DNA of 64,000 nucleotides from CATQGW01 sp965242565 (GTDB lineage Bacteria > Chloroflexota > Dehalococcoidia > Bin125). Position 1 is the stretch's first letter; every line of letters begins with the position of its first letter. A program made the position numbers and the translations under genes. The notes below the pieces were generated by a model that was given only the letters and a program-made list of their open reading frames with translations, was not told the DNA's origin and searched no databases. Positions 52,434 through 60,139 of this stretch are shown piece by piece. The stretch covers positions 2,356,001 through 2,420,000 of the forward strand of contig OZ251457.1 of NCBI GenBank assembly GCA_965242565.1. Direction: 5' to 3'.

Positions 52434-54770
52434 CTACCCCTCCGCCGGCGCGGCGGCGAGCGCCTGCTCAAGCGCCTGGTAAATCGTCCACGCCTCCATC
52501 ACCGCCCGCACATAGGCCTTCGTGCCGGGGAAATCGATTGCGGCGACGTAAGCGTCGACCATCGATTCGGCGGGCAGCAGCGCGACGGCCGGTTCGGCCG
52601 CTTCGAGCCAGCGCGCGGCATTGCCCGGACCGCCGTTGTAGGCCGAAAGCGCGACGGGCGCGACGCCGTCGAAGCTGCCGAGCTGCACACCCAGATACCA
52701 GGCGCCGTAGCGGAAAGCCGTTTCGGGGCGCGCCAGACGCTCGTGGTCGTGCTCCTCACCCAACGCCCGGGCGATATCAGCGCCCGTCGGCGGGATCACC
52801 TGAGTCAGCCCGATCTCGCCGGCCAGGCCGCGCGCGTCGGGATCGTAGAGGCTTTCGCGCCGAATCAGACCGTAGAGCAGACCTGGTTCGACGCCCTCGT
52901 TCGTCGCGGCGGCGACCGCGACAGTCGACCAGGGCATGGGCCAGGCGAGGCGCACGAGTGCGGCCGGAGCCTCCCACCAACCGGCCTCGGCGGCGCGCAG
53001 ACAGGCGGCGGCGGCCGAGACGGCGGCGCTCGCTTCACCCGCGGCGTCGAGCAGCCGGGCCAACTCCCACAGCGCCCAGCCGTCGCCCTCATAGATCGCG
53101 GCCAGCCGATAGAAGTGCGCGTCGGCCGCGTCGTCGTAGCCGACCAGCCGCAGCTGCTCGGCCGCGAACCACGCCTCCGCATCAAGCGCGAATGCCGCCG
53201 GGCGGGCGCCGAAACGCTCGGTCAGCCAGCGCTCGACGTCCAGCGCCGGATCGATCTGTAGGGCGGGCAGGCCGAGATAGCTCATGGCGCGCAGCGCGTA
53301 CCAGTCGCCCGGATCGAGATTCACGCTGCGCTCCCAGGCGAGCTGTGCGTCGGCCTCGTCGCCCGCCTGGCGGTAGGCGATGCCGCTCCAGAGCAGCAGC
53401 CGCTGACGCTCGACGAGCGACCAATGGTCGGCGCCGAAGTTGGCCGCGTCGCGGAAGCGCTGCGCCGCCTCCGCCCAGTCTTCGCGGCGCAGCGCGTACA
53501 TCGCGTGCCGCGCCGCGGCATCGGCGGCGAAGCGCGAGCCGGGCTTGAGCCGGTACAGATCGCCGTAGAGATCTTCCGCGTCGTCGCCGCGCGCCTCGAG
53601 CAGCTCCGCCGCCCACCAGCGCGCGTCAGCCGACAGATCGTGCTGCGGATCGTGCCCCACCGCGGCGAGGTAACCGAGGATCGCTCCGTCGGTCTCGCCC
53701 AGGTCCTCGTTAATCGCCGCGATGTAGTACTCGGCCGCCGCGCGGTCGGCATCGTTGGGCGGATCGCTGAGCACCAGGATGAACTCCTGGCGGGCCGGGC
53801 CGGGCTGGCTGTGTCGGTAGCGGACGATCCCCGCCCTGAGCGAGGCGACATCGTAGCCGCGGCTGCGCAGCTGCTCCAGCGCGGTGAGCGCCTCGGCGCG
53901 GCGCGGAAACTCCGCGATCAGCCGACGCCAGCCCGCTTCGGCGGCGTCGAGGTCGCCCAAATCGAGGCTCAGCGCGGCGATCCGCGCGACGGCCGCAGGA
54001 ATATCCGGATGCCCCTCCCACGGCGCGGCATCGATCGCCTCCTGGTAGCGGGCGATCGCCGCCTCCGCCTCGCCCGCCTCGTCGAGCAGCGTCGCCACCA
54101 GCCAGGTCGCGCTGCGGCGCAGGACATTGGGCAGGCCGGGGTGAGCGATCGCCCGGTCGGCGGCGTGGCGCGCCTCGTCGAACCGACCGAGCCGCTCCAG
54201 CGCGCGCGCGCGCGCAAGCTGAACGTAGGCGCGGGCCGGACCTTCCGACTCGATATAGCGGTCGAACGCGGCCAGCGCGGGCGTCGGCTCGTCGAGCGCC
54301 AGCGCCGCTCGCGCGGCGAGCAGCGCAAGACGCTGCGCCGCCGCGTCGGGCAAACCGGGCGCGTCGATCCGCCGCGCCAGCTCGTCGGCCTGCGCGGCGC
54401 GGCCCAGCCGCAGCAGCAGCCGAACCTGATCAAGCTGCGCCGTGAGGCGTTCGTCTTCGCTCAGCGCGTCGGTCTCGGCCAGCGCGCGATCGCGGCCGGC
54501 CAGCGCGTCCTCCCAGAAGCCGTTGCGCTCCAGCGCGTCGGCTTCGGCCAGCAACAGCTGTGCGGGGTTGCGGGTCTCGCGGGGCGGAGGCGGCTGTGCA
54601 GGCGCAGCGGTCGGAGGTTGCGCTTGCTGTTCGATCTGCTCTTGCGGCGGCGGAGCGGGCGCTTCCTGCTGCGCGGGCGGCGGATCGTCGCCGCCGCACG
54701 CGGCGAGCGCCCAAGCCGCGAGCAGACAGACGCACAGAGCGAGCCGGATGAGTGGTCGTGGGAGTGCGAT
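52434..54770 (-). CDS. Lytic transglycosylase lipoprotein with TPR-like region, no canonical start codon
   Basis: About 778 residues: lipoprotein signal with lipobox ALAAC, a Pro/Gln linker, a long helical TPR-like superhelix (about 90-560) and a C-terminal SLT domain whose catalytic Glu lies in RRESLYDPDA, followed by GEIGLTQVIP and the AYNGGPGNAARW motif. This layout resembles Slt70 exolytic enzymes. The frame has no ATG, GTG or TTG for over 100 codons upstream of the lipobox; the ATC at 54770 (reading IALPRPLIRL) is the best-placed initiation codon, and another ATC is at 54749. An upstream start would lie inside antisense alr. I give the ATC start with low certainty. Confidence 0.8.
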   Translation of the reverse strand: MALPRPLIRLALCVCLLAAWALAACGGDDPPPAQQEAPAPPPQEQIEQQAQPPTAAPAQPPPPRETRNPAQLLLAEADALERNGFWEDALAGRDRALAETDALSEDERLTAQLDQVRLLLRLGRAAQADELARRIDAPGLPDAAAQRLALLAARAALALDEPTPALAAFDRYIESEGPARAYVQLARARALERLGRFDEARHAADRAIAHPGLPNVLRRSATWLVATLLDEAGEAEAAIARYQEAIDAAPWEGHPDIPAAVARIAALSLDLGDLDAAEAGWRRLIAEFPRRAEALTALEQLRSRGYDVASLRAGIVRYRHSQPGPARQEFILVLSDPPNDADRAAAEYYIAAINEDLGETDGAILGYLAAVGHDPQHDLSADARWWAAELLEARGDDAEDLYGDLYRLKPGSRFAADAAARHAMYALRREDWAEAAQRFRDAANFGADHWSLVERQRLLLWSGIAYRQAGDEADAQLAWERSVNLDPGDWYALRAMSYLGLPALQIDPALDVERWLTERFGARPAAFALDAEAWFAAEQLRLVGYDDAADAHFYRLAAIYEGDGWALWELARLLDAAGEASAAVSAAAACLRAAEAGWWEAPAALVRLAWPMPWSTVAVAAATNEGVEPGLLYGLIRRESLYDPDARGLAGEIGLTQVIPPTGADIARALGEEHDHERLARPETAFRYGAWYLGVQLGSFDGVAPVALSAYNGGPGNAARWLEAAEPAVALLPAESMVDAYVAAIDFPGTKAYVRAVMEAWTIYQALEQALAAAPAEG

Positions 54771-54890
54771 GGGATGCGCCGCTTCGGAAGAGGCCCCGCC
54801 GCTACTGACGATAGCGCGTCGGGCGGCGCGCGGCTGTGCTAGCGTCGAATTCGGCGGCTTGCCTGGTGGTCGGGGCGGTTGGGGGCGGGT

Positions 54891-56018
54891 GTGAATTCTG
54901 AGACGACGTACGGCAGCGCCTGGGCCGAAATCGACCTCGCGGCGCTGCGCTGGAACACCGCCGCGCTGCGCCGCGCCGCGCCCGGCGCGGCAATCGCCGC
55001 AGTGGTCAAGGCGGACGGCTACGGACACGGCGCGGTCGAAGCCGCGCGGGCGGCGCTCGAGGGCGGCGCGGAGCGCCTCTGCATCTTCACGCCGCAAGAA
55101 GCGATCGCGCTGCGTGCGGCCGGCCTGCGCGCGCCGATCCTGGCGCTTGGACCGCTGCCGGCCGATCAGGTTGAGCTCGCCGCGCGGCTGGATCTGACCG
55201 TCTCGCTGCGCCGCATCGAGGAAGTCGAAGCGTGCGCCGAGGCCGCGCGCGCCGAGCAGCGCGAGACGGCGGTGCATATCAACATCGACGGCGGCATGCA
55301 GCGCCTCGGCTTGGGCGCGTCGGAAGCGATCGCCCTCGCCGCGGCCGTGCGCGAGCGCGATTCGCTGCGGCTGGAGGGCGTCTACACCCACTTCCCCGAC
55401 GCGGCGGCGGCCGATCCCGCCCCCACGCGGCGGGCGTTCGAGCGCTTTCTGGAGACGGCGAACGCGATCGGCGCGCCAATCCGTCACGCGGCGGCCAGCG
55501 CCGCGCTGCTCCGCTTCCCCGAAATGGCGCTGGAAATGGCGCGACCGGGCATCGCGCTCTACGGCGCGTCGCCCTTCGGCGCGAGCGTGCAGTGTGGGGG
55601 CGCGGGCGTGCAGTGCGGGCTGCGCCCCGCGCTCTCCTGGCGCGCGGCGCTGCTGGATGTGCGCGAGCTGCCGGCGGGCGAATCAGTCTCCTACGGCGGA
55701 CTCTGGACCGCCCAGCGCGACTCGCGGATCGGCGTCGCCGGCGTGGGCTACGCCGACGGACTGCCGCGCCGGCTCTGGAATCGCGGCGAAATGCTCGTGC
55801 GCGGCCGCCGCGCGCCGATCACCGGGACGATCTGCATGGACATGACGATGGTGGACCTGACCGAGATCCCCGAAGCGGCGGCCGGCGACACGGCGACGCT
55901 GATCGGTGCGGACGGCGCGGAGCAGATTCGCGCCACCGAGCTGGCCGAGCAGGCCGGCACGCTCTCCTACGAGCTGCTCACCGGCATCGCGCCGCGCGTG
56001 CAGCGCGTCTATACCTGA
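54891..56018 (+). CDS. alr: Alanine racemase
   Basis: A 375-residue PLP enzyme making D-alanine for peptidoglycan. The PLP lysine is Lys40 in VVKADGYGHG; the second catalytic Tyr lies in SVSYGGLWTA; RPGIALYGASPFG and MDMTMVD are present. I use the GTG at 54891, since homology begins at once (SAWAEIDLAALRWN); a TTG lies at 54879. It is divergent from the transglycosylase gene, both working on the cell wall. A segment SVQCGGAGVQCG around residue 235 is a small insertion with a repeated VQCG unit. Confidence 0.94.
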   Translation: MNSETTYGSAWAEIDLAALRWNTAALRRAAPGAAIAAVVKADGYGHGAVEAARAALEGGAERLCIFTPQEAIALRAAGLRAPILALGPLPADQVELAARLDLTVSLRRIEEVEACAEAARAEQRETAVHINIDGGMQRLGLGASEAIALAAAVRERDSLRLEGVYTHFPDAAAADPAPTRRAFERFLETANAIGAPIRHAAASAALLRFPEMALEMARPGIALYGASPFGASVQCGGAGVQCGLRPALSWRAALLDVRELPAGESVSYGGLWTAQRDSRIGVAGVGYADGLPRRLWNRGEMLVRGRRAPITGTICMDMTMVDLTEIPEAAAGDTATLIGADGAEQIRATELAEQAGTLSYELLTGIAPRVQRVYT

Positions 56019-56088
56019 GCGCCGGCGGCGCTGGCCGCCTTGCCTGAGCACGCGCAGGTTCGTAGCATTCCGCGTGGAGGGTGCGCGC

Positions 56089-56673
56089 ATGGTTCGCCGA
56101 TTGATCGCCGGGGGCATATTGCTGGCGCTTGTCGCGGCGCTGCCGCTGCTCTCGCTTTCGGCTGCGCAGGGCGAAGAGCTGATCCAGGCCGAACCGCACC
56201 CCGACGGCGTGACGGCCGAAACGCCGCACAACGTGCTGCTCACCTTCGACCGCGACCTCGCCCTGCTGCGCAACGCTCATCGCGCCGAGATCTACGACGA
56301 AGGCGGCCACCGTATCGACACCGGCGCCGCGACGATCTCCACCTACAGCGCGCGCACACTGGTCGTGCCGCTCGAAGGCAAATCGGAGGGCGAACTTGAA
56401 GTGCGCTACTCCGTGCTGCTCAACACGGGCGACGGCGTCCTGAACGAGGTGCGCGGCAGCTACGTCTTCACCGTGGACCCGTCGATCGCCGGCGAAGCGG
56501 AGCCGGGCGCAACGGCGGCAGCCGAGAAATCGTCGCAGGGCCTGGTGCTCTGGACCATCGCAATCCTGATCGGCGTCGCCTTCGTCGGCGCGCTGCTCTA
56601 CTTCCTGCGCCTCGCCACCGGCAACTCCCGCAGCAGCCTCGAACCGCTCAACCGCACTCCGTTCGAGGACTAA
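56089..56673 (+). CDS. CopC-like domain membrane protein
   Basis: A 194-residue protein with a signal peptide (residues 1-26), a CopC/YobA-like beta domain (IQAEPHPDGVTAETPHNVLLTFDRDL ... YRVLLNTGDGV-type strands) and a C-terminal transmembrane helix. CopC proteins often bind copper; the usual His at the start of the mature domain is replaced here, so metal binding is doubtful. GGAGGG precedes the ATG. A TAGCAT hexamer with an in-frame GTG 5 bases later (56074) is an alternative leaderless start. Confidence 0.78.
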   Translation: MVRRLIAGGILLALVAALPLLSLSAAQGEELIQAEPHPDGVTAETPHNVLLTFDRDLALLRNAHRAEIYDEGGHRIDTGAATISTYSARTLVVPLEGKSEGELEVRYSVLLNTGDGVLNEVRGSYVFTVDPSIAGEAEPGATAAAEKSSQGLVLWTIAILIGVAFVGALLYFLRLATGNSRSSLEPLNRTPFED

Positions 56674-56834
56674 TCCCGCCGCACCCCACCCGCCCCACTC
56701 CGTCACACCCGCACTCCTTCTCCGCCATTCCCACGCCCCCGCTCAGTCATACCCGCGCTTGCCGCGGGTATCTCGACGTGAACAGCACCAACGCCGCACT
56801 CCACCACCTCTCCATCATCCCCGCCACCATTCTT
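56674..56834. repeat. ATACCCGCG palindrome
   Basis: Within the 56674-57118 gap a full ATACCCGCG..CGCGGGTAT hairpin lies at 56749-56771 with the usual CTCGA flank. The remainder is short C-rich repeat fragments. Confidence 0.65.
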
Positions 56835-57081
56835 CCGTCGCCCCCGACTTGATCGGGGGCCCAAACCCAACCCCGCCCGCAGCGCCAAGCCCCCGAGCCC
56901 GCCCACCAGCGCACGTTCGCAGTGAGCCCCAAGACATCGCGTCGATCGCGCTCAGAATCAGCGCGGCGTCGGCCGCTCGCGCGACGACCTGCGACGGGCG
57001 CGACGCGCGGCTGCGCTCGTGGGCGGCGCTGTAACTCGCGGCCAGCTCCGCTAGCTCGTGCAATGCGGCCAACGTCTGCAT
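56815..57081 (-). CDS. Short hypothetical ORF truncated by a repeat end
   Basis: 88 residues beginning MQTLAALHELAELAASYSAA, with a helical first half (to about residue 50) that looks coding (regular Ala/Leu spacing). The last ~25 residues are the translation of half of a 150-bp repeat (56835-56930), so the original C-terminus is lost if this was a gene. No family recognised. It could be chance. Confidence 0.3.
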   Translation of the reverse strand: MQTLAALHELAELAASYSAAHERSRASRPSQVVARAADAALILSAIDAMSWGSLRTCAGGRARGLGAAGGVGFGPPIKSGATEEWWRG

Positions 57082-57118
57082 CCGCGCTCGCCCTCCGCTC
57101 GCGGCGGGACGGGGGCGT

Positions 57119-58399
57119 CTACGGGGTCGGGGGGACGGTCCTCCGCCCATCGTCACCGCCCCATCCCCGGCACTCGATCGCGCCAGTGTCGCGGATCGCG
57201 CAGGAGTGCTGGCCGATGCCGGTGCTCACGGCACTAAAGCGGCCGGTCCAGTCACCGCCCCATCCCCAGCACTCGATTGCGCCACTCTTGCGGATCCCGC
57301 AGGTGGTGACGTAGCCGGCGCTCACGGCGCTAAAGCTGCCGGCCGGGGCGTCAAGCTGCCCGTGACTGTTTAATCCCCAACACTCGATTGCGCCGCTCTC
57401 GCGGATCCCACAAGCGTGCGACGTGCTGCCCGCGCTTACGGCGGTAAAGCGGCCGGGCGGCGGTTCGGCCTGCCCCTCTTCGTTATCTCCCCAGCACTCG
57501 ATCGCGCCGCTCCCTGCGCGGATCGCGCAGGTAAACACATCCCCAGCACTGACGGCGCTAAAGCGGCCGGGGGGCGGTGTGCGTTCGGGGCGCTCGTAGG
57601 GTTGCGTACCCTTGTTGGTCCAACACTCGATCGCGCCGTTCGTGCGCAGCCCGCAAGCGTGGATGTTACCGGCGCTCACGGCGCTAAACGGGCCGGCCGG
57701 GGCGTCGACCTGGAAGTAGAACTTCTCGTTCTTCTCTGTTTCTTCGTTCCACAGCCAAACGGCCATGCCCCCCCAGCACTCGATCCCTCCGTTCCCTGCG
57801 CGGATCGCGCAGGCATACTCGTTGCCAGCACTGACGGCGCTAAAGTTGCCTAGCGGTGCGTCGGCTTGCCCGGTGTCGTTATCTCCCCAGCACTCGATCT
57901 CTCCGTTCGTGCGGACCGCGCAGGTGTGCCCTGCGCCAGCGCTCACGGCGACGAATCCGGTGGCGGGCGCGGCGCTGATCGCGATCTCCGTGCTGCGCAG
58001 CCAGCGGCCTACGCGGGCGTCGGCCGGGAAGTAGCGGGCGCTCGGCTCGATGCGCTCTCCATCGGTCGGCGTGAATGCGAATTCGATCCGGCCGTCTTCC
58101 CTCAGTCGCGCATTGATCCGGCCGATCTCCACGCCGCCTACCTCTACCGGGCTGCTGTTCAGCCAACGGTCTACCTCTGCGTCGGTGGGGAAGTAGCGGG
58201 CGCGCGGCAAGACTCGCTCTCCGCCGGCGGGCTGCCAGCCGAACTCCGTTCGGCCGTCGTCGAGTCGCTGCGCGACGATGCGGCCTGTCTGCTCGTCGTC
58301 GCTCTGCGCGGCGGTGCCCGGTAGGTCTAGCGCGACGGTGGCGGCGATCAGTGCGACGGCTAGGACGGCTGCAATGGTGCGGCGGGCGGGGTTCAGCAT
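57119..58399 (-). CDS. Secreted RCC1-repeat protein with two N-terminal ARYFP repeats
   Basis: A 426-residue protein. A signal peptide (1-32) is followed by two tandem ~50-residue units of unknown type sharing G-R-I ... D-G-R-x-E-F ... P-x-A-R-Y-F-P-x-D-A-x-V-x-R-W-L (about 39-87 and 92-140). Then come about seven RCC1-like repeats (AVSAGAGHTCAVR ... IECWGDNDTGQ). The short ATG at 58399 is chosen; a TTG 39 bases upstream is possible. It resembles the gene at 24103 in the propeller part but not in the N-terminal repeats. Confidence 0.83.
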   Translation of the reverse strand: MLNPARRTIAAVLAVALIAATVALDLPGTAAQSDDEQTGRIVAQRLDDGRTEFGWQPAGGERVLPRARYFPTDAEVDRWLNSSPVEVGGVEIGRINARLREDGRIEFAFTPTDGERIEPSARYFPADARVGRWLRSTEIAISAAPATGFVAVSAGAGHTCAVRTNGEIECWGDNDTGQADAPLGNFSAVSAGNEYACAIRAGNGGIECWGGMAVWLWNEETEKNEKFYFQVDAPAGPFSAVSAGNIHACGLRTNGAIECWTNKGTQPYERPERTPPPGRFSAVSAGDVFTCAIRAGSGAIECWGDNEEGQAEPPPGRFTAVSAGSTSHACGIRESGAIECWGLNSHGQLDAPAGSFSAVSAGYVTTCGIRKSGAIECWGWGGDWTGRFSAVSTGIGQHSCAIRDTGAIECRGWGGDDGRRTVPPTP

Positions 58400-58775
58400 C
58401 GGCGACTCTTCTCTCGGTCGGCGGGCGACTGCGGGCAAGCTAGGGCGGCCTGCCGGCTATGGGCAAGCGGGGTTGGGGCGGGATGGGGTCGATTCCCCGT
58501 TCGGGCCGGGGGCAGGCTCCGCTCGGGGGGGGGGGGGGAATGACGGAGAAAGGGGCGGCGGGAACGACGGTCAGGGGAGGGCGGGGGCTTGGTGCTGTTC
58601 ACGTCGAGATACCTGCGGCAAGCGCGGGTGTGACGGAGAAAGGGAGCGGGTGTGACGGAGAAGGGGAGCGGGTATGGCGGGGAAAGAGTGCGGGTATGAC
58701 GGAGAAGAGGAGCGGGCATGGCGGGGAAAGAGTGCGAAGATAGCGGAGAGGAACCGGCGGGAACGTGCAGGACCG
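58400..58775. repeat. Palindromic repeats with a 14-G run
   Basis: Contains a nested ATTCCC palindrome (58492-58541) whose right arm includes an uninterrupted run of 14 G (58525-58538). It also holds a decayed ATACC..GGGTGT hairpin near 58611-58633 and short TGACGGAGAA repeats. No gene seen. Confidence 0.65.
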
Positions 58776-59462
58776 CTAATCCTCGAAATCCTCGTCGGAG
58801 ACCGGGGCGGGGACGGATGCGCGCAGGTTGGCGGGATCGCGGCGGCGGCGCGGCTCGGGCAGCGCCGCGATCCGCTCGCGCAGCGCGACGACATCTTCGG
58901 GCGTCGCCGGATCGAGCAGCACGACCGCCAGCCCCGCGTCGCGCAGCGCGCGCAGGTCGCCGTCCGATACGTCGGCGGGCAACTGTAGCGCGAAAGGCGC
59001 GTCAAGCAGCGCCGCCGCTTGCCGGAGGTTGAGCAGGTCCGGCAGCGAGAGCGGCAGCGCGGGCGCGGGCAGGACGGCAAGGATCGGCCGCAGCGCGGCG
59101 AGCAGGCGCGCGTCGTCGCGCTCGGGCAGCTGATCGTCGAGGTTCAGCGCGACATCGAGCTCGGCGTCGACCATCGCGTCGGCGCGGGCGGCAGCGGGCC
59201 GGAAGAGGACGAACGCGAGGCCCGCCTCCTGCGCAGCCTGCGCGACCTCCGCCGTCAGGCCGTCGACCTCCAGGCCGCAAAGCGGACGGTCGGCGGTGAT
59301 CGGCTCTGCGGGCGGCTCGCTGAAGAGCTGGATATCGCAGCCTTCGACCGGGCCGCGCACAGCGACCAGGATCGAGGGCGGCGGCGGCTCTTTGGCGGCG
59401 CGGAAGCCGAGCGGGCGCGCGGGCTGGCGTTGATTGCCTTGGCGGATGCGATCGGAGGGCAT
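58776..59462 (-). CDS. Conserved hypothetical protein, TIM-barrel-like
   Basis: A 228-residue protein. No named domain, but alternating hydrophobic strands and helices (ILVAVRG, GLAFVLFRP, ALNLDDQLPE, PFALQLPADVSDGDLRALRDAGLAVVLLDPA) suggest a (beta/alpha)8-like or similar fold. I recall comparable hypothetical proteins in Chloroflexi but cannot name a family. No signal peptide or membrane helix. Its end is acidic (VSDEDFED). It stands alone on the minus strand between the repeats and DoxX. Confidence 0.65.
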   Translation of the reverse strand: MPSDRIRQGNQRQPARPLGFRAAKEPPPPSILVAVRGPVEGCDIQLFSEPPAEPITADRPLCGLEVDGLTAEVAQAAQEAGLAFVLFRPAAARADAMVDAELDVALNLDDQLPERDDARLLAALRPILAVLPAPALPLSLPDLLNLRQAAALLDAPFALQLPADVSDGDLRALRDAGLAVVLLDPATPEDVVALRERIAALPEPRRRRDPANLRASVPAPVSDEDFED

Positions 59463-59641
59463 CGGCGGGGGAGCTTCCGTTGGGCCGCGCCCAGCAGCGA
59501 GCGGGGCAGCGGGCGGGGTCGCGACGATTGCGGGACTCAGCCTACCGCGCGATCGGCGAACGGCGAATCCGCCGCCGTTCGGCTACCGTTCGGCGAGTGG
59601 CAGGAACATCGGTGCGCGATCCGGGCAGAGGAGACGACACC

Positions 59642-60076
59642 ATGGACGCAGGCGACTGGCTGGGGCTGCCCTGGGGCGAGGGCGCGATCGAGTGGGCCTC
59701 CGTGGTGCTCAGGATCGCGCTGGGCGTGATCTTCATCGATGCCGGAATCGGCAAGTTCCGCCGCGGCATCGGCGGCTTCAGCGGCTGGCTGTCGGACCTA
59801 GGCATTCCGATGGCGCGCGTCGCCGGCCCCGGCGTCGCCGCGCTCGAGCTGGTCGGCGGCCTGATGCTGTTGGCCGGCTTGCTGACCAGCTGGATCGCGA
59901 TTCCGCTCGCGGCCAACATGGTCGTCGCTACCTGGGTGCAGAAGTTCAAGAACAACGCCCCCTTCCAGGGCGGCGATGTGCAGGGCTACGAGCTGGATGT
60001 GCTGATGGTCTTCGCCTGCGTCGCGCTGATCCTGCTCGGCGGCGGACCGCTCTCGCTGGACTCTGTGATCCGCTGA
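59642..60076 (+). CDS. DoxX family membrane protein
   Basis: A 144-residue protein with four transmembrane helices. The DoxX pattern is seen in VVLRIALGVIFIDAGIGKFRRG and LELVGGLMLLAGL. Roles of the family include quinol-related and redox functions; none can be inferred here. GAGGAG precedes the ATG. The open frame begins earlier but without homology. About 60 bases before MMPL on the same strand. Confidence 0.88.
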   Translation: MDAGDWLGLPWGEGAIEWASVVLRIALGVIFIDAGIGKFRRGIGGFSGWLSDLGIPMARVAGPGVAALELVGGLMLLAGLLTSWIAIPLAANMVVATWVQKFKNNAPFQGGDVQGYELDVLMVFACVALILLGGGPLSLDSVIR

Positions 60077-60139
60077 CCGCGCGACCCGCGCTAGCGGCTA
60101 GCGCGGCGAGGCATAAGCTGAGCGGCGCGGAGGCGGTTG

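Noticed and set aside
58525..58538. Phase-variable G tract
   Set aside because: A run of 14 G that could slip, but it lies in a noncoding palindrome with no gene or promoter depending on it; it may also be a sequencing artefact.
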